From Cryptomeria japonica (lineage: Eukaryota > Streptophyta > Pinopsida > Cupressales > Cupressaceae): a DNA stretch of 64,000 bases. This document shows, one piece after another, positions 1 to 11,463 of this stretch; positions within the stretch are counted from its first letter, which is position 1, and each line of letters starts with the position of its first letter. A program made the translations under genes and the position numbers. The stretch lies in assembly GCF_030272615.1 (NCBI RefSeq), contig NC_081407.1, positions 269,237,870 through 269,301,869 of the forward strand. The letters are read 5' to 3'. The notes under the pieces were generated by a model. The model ran no database searches and had not been told where the DNA came from. It saw only the letters and a program-made list of their open reading frames with translations.

Positions 1-300
1 ATAGTTAGGTTTAGGGTCATTATTAGGTTAGGGTTAAGATTGTACTTATAGGTAGTATAAGAGATAAAATAAGAGTTATGATAGACTTTAGTTAAGACTT
101 AGGGTTAGGGTTAGTGTTAGGGTTAAAATGATCATTATGGTTATGTTATGATTGGCGTTACAATAATAATTGTTCTTAATATTATGGTTAAGGTTAGATT
201 AGGATTATAATATAATTAGGGTTAAGGTTAGGATTAGAGTTTTGGTTAGGATTAGGGGTAGAACTATGGTTAGGGTTAGGGTTAAAGTTATAATTAAAAG
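1..300. repeat. Degenerate telomere-like TTAGGG/TTTAGGG repeat
   Basis: The stretch is built from imperfect GTTAGGGTTAGGG-type units with variants such as GGTTAGGATTAG and GGTTAAGGTTAG, G-rich on the + strand. Plant telomeres are normally TTTAGGG, so this is either an interstitial telomere-derived tract or a simple repeat that resembles one. The units are too diverged for a functional chromosome end. No gene is visible; the minus-strand reading frame across it is low-complexity Asn/Pro. Confidence 0.6.
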
Positions 301-991
301 TAGGGTTTGAGAATTTATTGAAAAGGAAAAAATGGGTCAAATACCTCTTTAAAATGAAAAATAATTGTTGTATGATTATACATTCTATGTTTAAAGTCAT
401 TTCAAGTTAAAAAACAATTATTTTGTTATAAAAAACTATTTATTTTATTAATTTTAAAAATTATAGAATAATTAAAAATATTTAATAAAAAAATGGGGAA
501 TAATTAAAATATATTAAATAATTATATTATATATTCACATTCTTTTAATATTTTATATTTTAAAAAATTTTAAATCAAAATTTATATCAAATTATTTTAA
601 TGGAACTAATTTTTTAAATTTTGATACAAACAATTTTGAAGTTTATTAATATATAATATAAGAATTAAAACTCAACTAAGAGATAAATAAGATATAAATA
701 TTTGTGTATGAAGTTAACTTTGTTTTTTGAATTTAGAAACATAAAAATTCTTTTTGATTTTTTCAAATTGAAAATAAAAAATTATATTTTATTTTTCAAC
801 TATTTGTGTATGCATGTAACTTTGATTTTTTTAAAATTTATACTTAAAATTTAGAAACATAGAAATTATTTTTCATCTTTATAAATTGAAAATTAAAATT
901 ATTTCCTTACTTAGAAACAATAAATATATATGAAAAATTAGAAATACTTTTAATAATTACTTTTTTATATATATTAAAAATTATATATTAT
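301..991. repeat. AT-rich DNA with a ~100-bp tandem unit (about 700-900)
   Basis: No gene is visible. From about 705 two tandem units of roughly 100 bp recur, sharing the phrases 'tgtgtatg..gtaacttt', 'ttagaaacata.aaatt' and 'aaattgaaaat'. The same unit occurs twice more at 11059-11246 and resumes just after 20499. The three pieces therefore appear to be one original AT-rich array split by later insertions (LINE A, copia-1, LINE D, G1). Confidence 0.55.
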
Positions 992-1004
992 TTTTGAATT
1001 GTTT
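992..1004. repeat. Target-site duplication of LINE A (left copy)
   Basis: TTTTGAATTGTTT here matches TTTTGAACTGTTT at 3485-3497 in 12 of 13 bases, immediately outside the inferred LINE ends. The length and imperfect match fit an old target-primed reverse transcription event. Confidence 0.65.
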
Positions 1005-1381
1005 TTTATTTCAGTAAAAACAGGTTTTGAAGGGACCTGAAACCCTTTAATAGTAGCTCTTAAACCATGATTAACATTGAACAATACAAACACATATAAA
1101 AAAAATGCTCAAAGTATAACCATAAAACAAACATCCAAAAGACAACAAAAAAATTGGAAGACAACAAAAAACCCAAAAGACAATAGAAGTGACTAAACCA
1201 GTTTCTTTAGGATATTTGCAACCTCTACCTCAAGCTAAATCATATTCACCACTACCTTCTTAAGATCCTATAAGTCTTGTGGAGGCTTTTCAACCTTTCT
1301 CTACAGATTTGCTCTCGTTCTCTTGCTAGGCCCAAACAATTCTTCTTGATATTTTTCTTTTTCCACATCCAACTCCATAAC

Positions 1382-2885
1382 CTAATTACCTTTATTCACA
1401 TTCTCCAAGTTGAGTACCATAGTACTCATACTTTCAACAGTTGTTTTTACAACTTTGTGGCTCAGATTCATAATTGTGTGGAGGGAATCCTTAATGTTGT
1501 TCAACTTTTCCTCAAAACCAGAAAATTTCCTTTTGTAATCCTTCTTCAAATTTTTAATGGCCTCAATAGTCTTTTTTAGACAATCAACCATCAAATTTTG
1601 CTCTTCTTTGGTCCAGATTGCTTTAACACTAGAATCCCTACTAATACTAGTGCTAGATTTCTCCATCACCTCTAATTTACTTCTAGTAGCCCTCTATTTA
1701 AATTGTAACTCCTTATGGAGGACCCATTTGAAAAGACTAAAGAAATCAATAGCACTATTTTTTTCCATACCCATAACATCAGATAACTGCTCACAGTTAG
1801 GTTTCAAGTGTTGGGAATCAACATTCAACTCCAAAGGGGATGAGGATATTTCTTGACCATGAGAGGTAGGGTGAGGAGAAAGAGAGCCACTCTAATCAAG
1901 GGATAAACCAAAATTATTCTTTTTCATCCCGCAAGAAGGGTCACCTATCTCCGCATCTTTTCCCTTACCCATCCCAAAACTTTCCTTCCTCCCCATGACT
2001 TTTCTCCTGTCATCATCAAGGGAAGGGTCAGAAGAAATTCTAGTGTTTTTCATTTTTCCAGACCCAACATTGGGGTAGCAGAAATATCCTTCCCCTTCCC
2101 CTTACCTTTCCCCCTAGTCAGATATTTTTTGTTGGCTTTAGGAGAATTTTTAGTCTTCTTAGGGGGCACAAAATCTTACTCCTCAATATCAGTATCCTAT
2201 TCATTCCCTCAAAACCACTAGAATTAGTCTCATCCTCCTATGAGATAGACATAATATTGGAAGGAGAAGACAAAGCTTTAACATGATCATGAATTAAGAC
2301 AAGAAGACCTTCATGTAGATCTAGATTTTTAACAAGGTTCTTCCTATGATCCTTAATGCTGGAGCTTAGGAAAGACAATACGAAGAACATAATGAAAACA
2401 CTTACCTGATTCCTAAAATGATTGAGAAGCATAAAGTGATGGTTGAAGGCTCTAGTAAAACTCCCATCTAAAGTTATATATTCCATCAAAACTTTCAGAA
2501 GGTCCCTCCAAACTGTCTTAATTTGCAACGTGTCATAGCTTCCCTATGGAGACCTAACCAGTTTCTCTCTTTCCTTCTCTGCTTTAGGAAATTTATTCAC
2601 AACTAGCTCAAAGTATTTTCTATTTCTATAGAATTTCATGCCCTCCATAGACAAACCTATAACCTTTGAGATAACCTTCTTATCAACCACCACATTTCTA
2701 ACACACAAGGAAATATTTCTATTTTTTTGACCCTTGGCAAAGAGCTCGGTGACATTTAGATCCCACCCATGAAGCTTCTCAATGTGCGGAGTGAGCCCAT
2801 CCCTTGCTAGAAGCCCCGACATGAATGAATTATTCCTCAAGCCATTGTAATAAATTGGATCTTCATGAGGCTTATTGCCCCCCAT
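1382..2885 (-). pseudogene. LINE A third ORF (unknown domain plus coiled-coil-like tail), broken
   Basis: A decayed reading frame 3' of the RNase H piece. Its N-terminal part (2885-2544) has a globular stretch with 'ISLCVRNVVVDKKVISKVIG' followed by LSMEGMKF. The middle (2528-2238) contains HHFMLLNHFR and NLDLHEGLLVLI. A Lys/Arg/Ser-rich linker follows, then a C-terminal piece (1669-1382) rich in heptad-like Lys, Leu and Glu that looks like a coiled coil. LINE B (42388-43792) and LINE E (about 26200-27560) repeat the same order and motifs, including a central HHF-x-LLNHFR / LHE-x-L-x-x-LI block. The N-terminal part loosely recalls plant transposon-encoded or plant-mobile-type domains, but I do not recognise it. 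Stops and frameshifts separate the parts, so it is not expressed as one protein. Confidence 0.6.
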
Positions 2886-2943
2886 TCATGATAGTAGTGT
2901 AGATATGCTTAGACCTATGTCATAGAATAGAAAACCATCTAGG

Positions 2944-3484
2944 CTACCAAAATACCCAGAAAGCATGTGGGTAAAAAAGACTTAATCCAGCAATAACTCC
3001 ACCCACATGAACAAATACATTAGGAATTATTCCATAACACATAAGGGAAATCATGACACAATGCGAGAGAGGTGGCATTAAATTATAGGAAAGGTGGGAG
3101 TTATTTCCTCTTTCATGAATATCATCATACTTAAGAAATACTACAACATCTTCATCCAACTTGTCATTGAGGTTCCACACCATCCTTTCTCTAGCCACAA
3201 CCCCTTTATTGGCAAAAAAGTCCGCCACCATGTTAGTTTCCTAGTAGGCATGGGAATCACACATCTTTCAAAAGTTTTGATGATTTCCTTAGATAAATTA
3301 ATCCATCCGTCTATTTTTCCAAGAAGGCTTATAGTTACCTTTGAGGCATTGAATAATATTATTCGAGTCTCCTTCACACCAGACACATTTACAATTGAGC
3401 CGAAGAGCCAAATTTAAGACTTGATAGGCCCCAATGGCTTCAACAAGGTGGCTTGTCTGGCAACCCAAGCAGAGTGCCACTTAA
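2944..3484 (-). pseudogene. LINE A ORF2 C-terminus: RNase H fragment
   Basis: Translation shows the C-terminal half of a LINE RNase H domain: an 'EAIGAYQVLNLAL' helix with the second catalytic Glu, then 'VWCEGDSNNIIQCLKG' with a catalytic Asp, then 'NMVADFFANKG' with the last Asp. The first Asp (DGA motif) is missing because the copy is 5'-truncated here. Frames shift at about 3300 and 3230, so it is a pseudogene. It aligns with the intact RNase H frame of LINE B (44241-44867) and with LINE E. Confidence 0.75.
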
Positions 3485-3507
3485 TTTTGAACTGTTTGTA
3501 TATGAAT

Positions 3508-5047
3508 TGATAATCAATGATGAACAATAAGTACCAAACCGGTACTGGGGGGGGGGGTGAATCAGTACAGTCACAAAATCTTTTCCCGAACCGGTTTGAC
3601 TGCAAACACTACAAATGTCTGACAGACCGTAACACCGATCTGAAACAAAATGCAACCGGTAAGGCTAGGAATGACCGTGACAAGCATTAACTGATTAATC
3701 ACTTAGTTTTCCACTCAACTTAATACTACACTTCCATTTCACCTTTATGCATGAATAGGTAATCTAAAATATAATAACAGCTAGCTCAACATGTTTTACC
3801 TTTAGACACAAATCACTTAAATCATCACATGAAAAATACTACACATGACACAGATTTTTCATGTGGAAACCCAACAGGGAAAAACCACGGTGGGGATGAA
3901 TACCCACAAGCTGCTTTTGAACTCTTTACCATTCTGTTAGGAGCCTAGTTCGGTTAAAGACTGTTACAACAGGTTCTACTAGGAACTGATCCTGTTAGAG
4001 ATCACCCCGTTAAGGGTTAAACCCTGTTAGAGGTTACCTTGTTAGAGGATTTCAAGAACTCAATTAGTTTGAGTCACCCTGTTAAAGGATTTACAACAAG
4101 CTGATTAAAGCTACCCGGTTAAGGGATTTTCAAACTGTTGAAGTGGTTAAAGATCAATAGGTATTACAATGATCTGATAATAGCACTCAATGCCTAATGT
4201 AGATCCGCTTAAGTTCCTTCCTTCTGCACACACACAATGTAGGAATCAATCCTCTTATCTCATCTAGTCTGGCAAGAATCACGTATCTCTTCACTTAGAT
4301 ACACACACACACCATTTTCCAACAACCTCAACATGAAACACAACATTGACCTTATAGGAAACAGATAGGTCGGTAGCATAAACCCTAAACCCTAAACATT
4401 TAGGTTAAGCAATTCAGATGGTTCAATCCTGGCCATTGAACACTTTGCATTTGAATACAATGGTCTTGAACAGATCGCAAGACATTCTCCATCGCTCGTT
4501 CTTCACTACTTTATGGAAGCGATAACCCATCACGTGTTCTCCACCGTTTACAAGGACTTCGCACATTCCCGAGGTAGATAAGATCAATCTCCTTCATGCA
4601 AGACCCTTTACATGCACAAGGCTGACATGGCACCATGATCTGATCTTCATTACAATTCTAACTCATCATACAATGTCATCGGTTGAATCACACAGGCTTG
4701 GAACACTTCAACCAGAAAACCTTAAGCTAAGACTACCAACCGGTAGTCATATCATGTTAAGTCTTCATAGAGAACATTCCATATGCCGGTTCACATTTCA
4801 TCATATCGGTTCTCTTGGACAAACATACCACTTCACCTATTGCTCAATATACCAGTTTATACCACTATACCAGTTCACTTTGCCAACTATTTAGCTTCAA
4901 TATACCCATTCACTTCTTTGCACATATACTAGTTCACCACATTGTACTGGTTCACATTTCAGCATATTGCCGATTCACTCTCCAACATATTAACATCAAT
5001 GACAATATAATATCATTATGTCAGCATACTCAACACAAATGCCAACA
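3508..5047 (-). repeat. Copia-1 3' LTR
   Basis: 1540 bp, starting TGATAATC and ending CCAACA on the + strand. It matches 9481-11053 over its whole length. It contains a poly-G run at 3547-3557 and a telo-box-like AAACCCTAAACCCTAAAC near 4380. It lacks about 30 bp present in the other LTR near 9990-10020. Confidence 0.93.
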
Positions 5048-5059
5048 ATCTCCCTCTTT
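5048..5059 (-). promoter_or_regulatory. Copia-1 polypurine tract
   Basis: On the minus strand AAAGAGGGAGAT lies directly against the 3' LTR, the expected plus-strand primer position. Confidence 0.75.
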
Positions 5060-5319
5060 GGCATTGATGGCAATATACAAAGATCTCTCTTTCTGCATCA
5101 CATCTTGTCCCCATTGCTGCGGAGCATTACATCACCTCCCCATTGTTGCGGATATCTTCTCCGCTTCACATCTTCTCCCCCTTTGACAACAATGCCAAAG
5201 TGGAGGCACAAGATTTCCTGTTCCACTATGCTACTCCCCCTGAGGAGTAGCATCCTTCAACACATCAATCCAGAAAAATTTGGACACTAAAATACCTGAC
5301 TGATGTAGAGTACATACTT

Positions 5320-8300
5320 TCAGTTCACCTCTTGAAGGGGCAGCACCCCTAATTCACCTCTTAAATAGGTAAATGAAGCCTTTGGTAGAGGCTTGGTGAA
5401 TATATCTGCTAACAGCTCCTTACTGGAAACATGTTCTAGTACAACCTCGTTCTGAACCTTTTCCCTCAAGAAATGATACTTGAGCTCAAAGTGCTTGGTT
5501 CTAGCATGCAAAACTAGATTCTTGGAAATGTTAATTGCACTTGTATTGTCACAAAATATGCTTACTGGTTCAGATACAGGAACTTTGAAGCCATTCAATA
5601 CATGCTTTATCCAAATAGTTTGGGTGTAATTCATAAAAGCTGCAACATACTTCGCTTTTGCTGTAGACTGAGAGATACAACTCAGCTTTTTACTCATCCA
5701 TGAGACCAATCTACCACCGAGAAAGAATGCACCATCGGTTGTGCTCTTCTGGTCATCTACATTACCAACCCAATCAGCATCTGTGAACACTTTCAGGTTG
5801 AAATCATTATTGTATGGATACCATAACCCATAGTCAATAGTTCCCTTCATATATCTAAGAATCTGCTTGACTGCTACCAAGTGGGATTCTCTAGGGCTTT
5901 GCTGAAACCGAGTGGTAATACCCAATGCATGTGCAATGTCTAGTTTTCTATGCACTACATAATGCAACTTACCAATAATTGATCGGTAATCCTTCTCATT
6001 TACCATTGCTGAGTCATCTTCTTTTGATAGATTACAACCGGTCACCATTGGTGTACCAACCGGTTTACTATCTTCCATGCCAAAGGTCTTCAACACCTCT
6101 TTGACATACTTGGACTGAGTAATAAAGATTCCATCTTTCATTTGTTGAATCTGTAGTCTAATGAAGAACTTAATCTCCCCTATGAGTGACATTTCAAACT
6201 CCTTTTTCATCTCATCAGCAAATTCATGACTCATCTTGTCATCACCTCCAAAGATGATGTCATCAACAAATACTTCACAGATTAGAATCTGATCTCCTTC
6301 TAATTTCAAGTAGATATTGCTATCTTCACTTGTTCTTTCAAATCCAATCTTCACAAGATGGGAGTGCAAGCGTTCATACCATGCTCTAGGTGCCTGCTTT
6401 AGTCCATACAAGGCTTTATATAGCCTACACACCATGTCATTGTCTTTTGATTGGGCAAACCCATCTGGTTGCTCTATATACACCTCCTCTTCAAGTATTC
6501 CATTTAGGAATGTAGATTTTACATCCATTTGGTATACCTTGAATCCTTTAAAAGCTGCATATGCAAGAAGCATACAAACTGCTTCCAATCTGGCTACTGG
6601 GGCAAAGGTTTCTGCATAGTCTTCTCCTTCTTCTTGAGCATATCCTTTACATACTAGTCTGGCTTTGTTCCTTACCATTGTGCCATCCTCATTCAGCTTG
6701 TTTCTGAAAACCCATTTGGTACCAATGACATTTTTATGCTCCGGTCTGGGTACCAAAGGCCATGTACCATTCTTCTCTATCTGGTCAAGTTCCTCCTCCA
6801 TTGCCTTGATCCGGTCTTCATCTTTATGTGCCTCTTTGAATGATTTAGGCTCAAATTCAAAGATCATAGAAGAATTCTCTCTGACCTTTCTTCTTGTAAG
6901 GATTCCTACATCCTTATCTCCTATGATTTACTTTGGATCATGATTCAGTTTGACATATTGAGGAATGCTCTTGACTAATTCCTCTTGCTTTTTTTCTTCA
7001 TCCTCATCTTCATTAGCATTAGCATCTATCGGTGTAGGAACACCATTACCGGTACTTGGCTGATTAGCAACTGGTTCCCAGAAGGTTACTACTGGTTCAT
7101 CTCTTACTTGCTTACTGCCGGTTTCCTCAGGTTTTCCAGAATTTTCATCAATTCTAACATTGATGCTTTCAACAATTCTCTGAGTCCTATTGTTGAAACA
7201 TTTGAGAGCTTTGCTCTTGGTGGAATATCCTAAGAATATTCCTTCATCACATTTTGCATTGAACTTGCTGTGATGTTCACTTCTCTTGATATAACATCTG
7301 CTACCAAACATTCTAAAGTAGCTTACCACTAGTGTCTTACTAGTCCAATACTCATAAGGAGTCTTATCCTTTCCTTTCTTGATGAGTACTTGGTTCATTG
7401 TGTATACTGCAGTGCTCACCACTTCTCTCCAAAAGGTGTGAGCAACTTTTCCTTGGATCAACATAGTTCTAGCTGCTTCAACCACAGTCTAGTTGTTTCT
7501 CTCTGCTAAGCCATTCTGCTGTGGAGTCCGGGGGGTAGATAGTTGCCTCTTGATGCTGTTCACTTCATAATATTTGTTGAATTCACTGAAAGTGAACTCT
7601 CCTCCTTGATCAATTCTAAGGCACTTGATTCTTCTACCACTTTCCTTTTCTACCAGTGCTCTGAAAGCTTTGAACTTTCCAAAAGCTTCAGACTTATCTT
7701 TCAAGAATGTGACCCACATCATTCTTGAGCAATCATCAGTTAGAATCATGAAATACCTATCTCCCTGCACACTACTAGTTTTCATAGGACCACACAAATC
7801 AGTATGCACAAGATCAAGTAAATTGTCTGCTGTGAAAGATTTACCTTTGAAAGTTGAGGAAGACATTTTCCCCGGTTGACATTCTCTGCACAAAGGATTT
7901 TTTGGTTTTCTCAACACCGACAATCCTCTGACTACCTTGGTCTTAGTGGCCTTCACAATGTTATCAAAGTTTACATGGCAGAGTCTTTTATGCCATATCC
8001 AGCTATCATCAAATCTAGCCATAAGACATGTATTTACATTTGCATTTAGCTGAAATAAGTTACCTTTGGTCTGCATACCGGTGGCCATCAATTCACCATT
8101 CTTTCCTTTGATTTTCCACACACCATTTTTGAATTCCAGAATGAGTCCACTATCATTCAGCTGGGCAACATTCAATAGATTGTGTCTGAGACCTTCCACC
8201 CAATACATATTGTCAGCACTTCTCTTTCCATTCAGAGAGATGGACCCTCTTCCTTTAACCATACATGGTGCATCATTACCAAAGTGAACCACACTACCAT

Positions 8301-9409
8301 CATATTCTTCCAAAGATAGAAACTTGCTCTGGTCACCAGTCATATGGTGAGAACAACCACTGTCAATAATCCACTCATTGGAATTATCAAAGTGGGAGAC
8401 AAGAGCCTTCTTGTCTGACACATCTTCCTTTACTGTAGCAAACACAATATCTCCATTCTCTTCATCTTCTGATTCCTCATCTGTGACACCTTCATCAACT
8501 ACAACAAAAATAGTGTCTCCGATTTCCTCCTTTGAATTTCTTGAACCTCTCCAGTTTTTCCTTGTTGTCGCCATTAGGACAGTTTATAGCAATATGTCCT
8601 ATCCGATTACAAGAAAAGCATTTCAAAGGGAGCTTGCCTCTGTATTTACCAGTTCCTTTAGGAAGTTTCCTGGCAAGAAGAGCTTCAAATTCCATTAGGA
8701 TCTCCTCATCATCCATTTCTCTGCTCTGTCTTGGTTCACCACTGGTGCTTGCTTCTTTTCCTTTTTTGGATGGTACAACAAAAGCTCTAAAAGCCGATTC
8801 AGTCTTTTGAACATTGCCATCAAAACTATTTAGCTCATAGGCTATCAACTTTGCAATGATGGAGTCTAGGGATACCTTAGTCTTGTCTATTGATCTCAAC
8901 TCCTGAATAGCAGCAACCCTTATTGCATAGACTGGTAATAAGGATCTCAAAACTTTGCTTACCACAGTGGAATCTTCCATTTTACCACCTGCACTCTCGA
9001 TATCTCCAACAACAGTTTTGATCCTTATTCCACACTGTTGAATGGTCTCACCTTCAACCATCTACATGTCTTCAAACTTCCCTCTAAGGCTTTCTTCCTT
9101 AGCTTGTTTTACATGCTCATCACCGCCATAGATATTCTCAAGATTGTCCCATACTTCTTTGGGATTATCTTTATCCCAGACATCAATAAACTCAATGTCA
9201 GATAAGCTTCTGATTAGGGCTTCCATGACTTGCCCATTCTCTTGTATTTCTCTCTTTTGATCATCAGTGAGAGTACCGGTAGGAATAACAAAAACATTCT
9301 CAATATAGCTCTAGTGTTGAGCACCCATGCTTCTGATGTAAATCTTCATTCCATCCTTCCAAATTTTGAAGTTATCTCTGTTGAACTTTGGACCTTCTCT
9401 CTTCATCAT
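5320..9409 (-). pseudogene. Copia-1 gag-pol polyprotein, broken
   Basis: Likely gag start is ATG at 9409. In order: gag (9409-8495) with CCHC knuckle CFSCNRIGHIAINC; protease motif IDSGCSHH near 8370; HHCC zinc finger and integrase core (VHTDLCGP, ILTDDCSR, PQQNGLAERN) at 8000-7490; integrase C-terminus (7485-6931); RT with FVDDIIFGG and RNase H (6867-5320). In-frame stops lie at 9311-9313, 9062-9064, 7489-7491 and 6928-6930. A one-base shift sits in the A5 run at 8506-8510, where the gag frame runs out and pol continues. In RNase H the usual 'TEAEY' motif reads 'AKAKY', so a catalytic Glu is lost. Element proteins normally drive packaging, reverse transcription and integration; this copy cannot make them. 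Confidence 0.92.
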
Positions 9410-9467
9410 TACAATAGGATCTTTCCCTCAAGTGGTTAAGCTTACAACACAAAGGACCTGGAGGACA

Positions 9468-9480
9468 CTCTAATACCAAT
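9468..9480 (-). promoter_or_regulatory. Copia-1 primer-binding site (initiator-Met tRNA type)
   Basis: On the minus strand TTGGTATTAGAG begins one base after the 5' LTR. It matches the canonical TGGTATCAGAG site complementary to the 3' end of initiator-Met tRNA with one change. Copia-2 has the same variant at 62288-62299. Confidence 0.85.
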
Positions 9481-11053
9481 TGATAACTGAATGATGAATA
9501 ATAAGTACCAAACCGGTACTGAGAGGGGGGGGGGGTGAATCAGTACAGTCACAAAATCTTTTCTCGAACTGGTTTGACTGCAAACACTGCAAATGTCTGA
9601 TAGACAGTAACACCGGTCTGAAACAGAATGCAATCGGTAAGGCTAGGAATGACTGTGACAAGCGTTAACTGGTTAATCACTTAGTTTTCCACTCAACTTA
9701 ATACTACACTTCCATTTCACCTTTATGCATGAATAAGTAATCTAAAATATAATAACAGCTAGCTCAGCATGTTTTACCTTCAGACACAAATCACTTAAAT
9801 CATCACATGAAAAATACTACACATGACACACAAATTTTTCACGTGGAAACCCAATTGGGAAAAACCACGGTGGGGATGAATACCCACAAGCTACTTTTGA
9901 ACTCTTTAGAAGTCCGCTCTATTAGGAGCCTAGTCCGGTTAAAGACTGTTACAACAGGTTCTGCTAGGAATTGATCCTGTTAGAGATCACCTGGTTAAGG
10001 GATGGCTAAATACCCGGTTAAGGGTTAAACCCTGTTAGAGGTTACCTTGTTAGAGGATTTCAAGAACTCAATTAGTTTGAGTCACCCTATTAAAGGATTT
10101 ACAACAAGCTGATTAAAGCTACTCGGTTAAGGGATTTTCCAACTGTTGAAGTGGTTAAAGATCAACAGGTATTATAATGATCTGATAATAGCACTCAATG
10201 CCTAATGTAGATCTACTTAAGTTCCTTCCTTCTGTACACACACAATGCAGTAATTAATCCTCTTATCTCATCTGGTCTGGCAAGAGTCACATATCTCTTC
10301 ACTTAGATACACACACACCATTTGCCAACAACCTTAGCATGAAACACAACATCGACCTTATAGGAAATAGATAGGTCGGTAGCATAAACCCTAAACCCTA
10401 AACATTCAGGTTAAGCAATTCAGGTGGTTCAATCCTGGCCATTGAGCACTTTGCATTTGAATACAATGGTCTTGAACAGATCTCGAAACATTCTCCATCG
10501 CTTGTTCTTCACCACTTTATGGAAGCGATAACCCATCATGCGTTCTCCACCGTTTACAGGGACTTCACACATTCTTGAGGTAGATAGGATCAATCTCCTT
10601 CTTGCAAGATCCTTTATGCACACAAGGCTGACATGGAACCATGATCTGATCTTCATTACAATTCTAACTCATCATATGATGTCATTGGTTGAATCACATA
10701 GGCTTGGAACACTTCAATCGGAAACCCTTAAGCTAATACTACCAACCGATAGTCATATCATGTTAAGTCTTCATAGCGAACATTCCATATGCTGGTTCAC
10801 ATTTCATCATACCGGTTCTCTTGGATAAACATACCAATTCACCTATTGCTCAATATACCGGTTTATACCACTATACTGATTCACTTTGCCAACTGTTTAG
10901 CTTCAATATACCTGTTCACTTCTTTGCACATATACCGATTCACCACATTGTACTGGTTCACATTTCATCATATTGCTGGTTCACTATCCAACATATTGAC
11001 ATCAATGACAACATAATATCATCATGTCAACATACTCAGCACAAATGCCAACA
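9481..11053 (-). repeat. Copia-1 5' LTR
   Basis: 1573 bp, TGATAACT...CCAACA on the + strand, matching 3508-5047. As the 5' LTR it would carry the promoter. It has the G-rich run just inside its outer end on the gag side (about 9522-9535) and the telo-box-like AAACCCTAAACCCTAAAC near 10387. Confidence 0.93.
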
Positions 11054-11058
11054 TGAAT

Positions 11059-11246
11059 TTTACTTTAATTTTTTGAATTTAAAAAATATTTAAAAGTTAC
11101 AAACATAAAAAATTAATTTTGATCTTTCCAATTGAAAATAAAAAATTATATATTATTTTTCAACTATTTGTGTATGCATGTAACTTTGATTTTTTGAATT
11201 GATGTTTAAAACTTAGAAACATAGAAATTATTTTTCATCTTTCTAA
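11059..11246. repeat. AT-rich ~100-bp repeat units, continuation
   Basis: Two units matching those at about 705-900 (shared 'caactatttgtgtatgcatg' and 'acatagaaattatttttcat'). The array ends in TTTCATCTTTCTAA, which is the left target duplication of LINE D. Confidence 0.55.
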
Positions 11247-11463
11247 TTATTTTTTAATTCGTAATTATTTTTTATTATATTATATTTAAATACAAGCTTG
11301 TATTGTAGATTTACAAAGTCCAATAAATCAGATACCATCAACCAACACCCCCCTTACAACCATCAAGACACCAACACAAAACTACTGATACTTTAACATT
11401 CTTACAAAAAAATTAGGATTACAGAATTCAAACAAAAAATGAGCAAAAAAGGACCAAACATCC

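Larger units (their letters stand above)
1005..3484 (-). mobile_element. LINE A: 5'-truncated L1-type retroelement with extra 3' ORF
   Basis: A minus-strand non-LTR insertion. An imperfect 13-bp target duplication flanks it: TTTTGAATTGTTT at 992-1004 and TTTTGAACTGTTT at 3485-3497 (one mismatch). The 5' (right) end is truncated inside the RNase H domain. The 3' (left) end carries the motif GGGTTTCAGGTCCC (rc of about 1033-1048) and then an A-rich tail. Between them lies a conserved extra coding region absent from ordinary plant L1 elements. The same order occurs in LINEs B and E. Copia-1 sits only about 10 bp beyond the 5' target duplication. Confidence 0.75.
3508..11053 (-). mobile_element. 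Copia-1: complete Ty1/copia LTR retrotransposon (non-functional)
   Basis: A 7.5-kb minus-strand element with paired LTRs (3508-5047 and 9481-11053), each TG...CA. A perfect 5-bp target duplication TGAAT lies at 3503-3507 and 11054-11058. Next to the 5' LTR is a primer site complementary to initiator-Met tRNA; next to the 3' LTR is a purine tract. The internal order gag, protease, integrase, RT, RNase H is that of Ty1/copia (Pseudoviridae). Coding is interrupted by at least four in-frame stops and one frameshift. Many LTR-LTR substitutions and several indels mark an old insertion. Confidence 0.93.

Noticed and set aside
194-400. Short Asn/Pro-rich frame over the first tract
   Set aside because: It is a translation of telomere-like repeat units.
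1382-2885. Third ORF as the 5' ORF of a head-to-tail neighbouring LINE
   Set aside because: Considered for LINEs A, B and E. Target duplications of A and E enclose both RNase H and the extra ORF and end in the same 3' motif, so a tandem neighbour is unlikely, though not excluded.
8495-8574. Programmed frameshift between copia-1 gag and pol
   Set aside because: Copia elements usually have one continuous gag-pol frame. The shift lies in an A5 run with no recognisable slippery site plus structure, and the copy has several stops, so a random indel is simpler.
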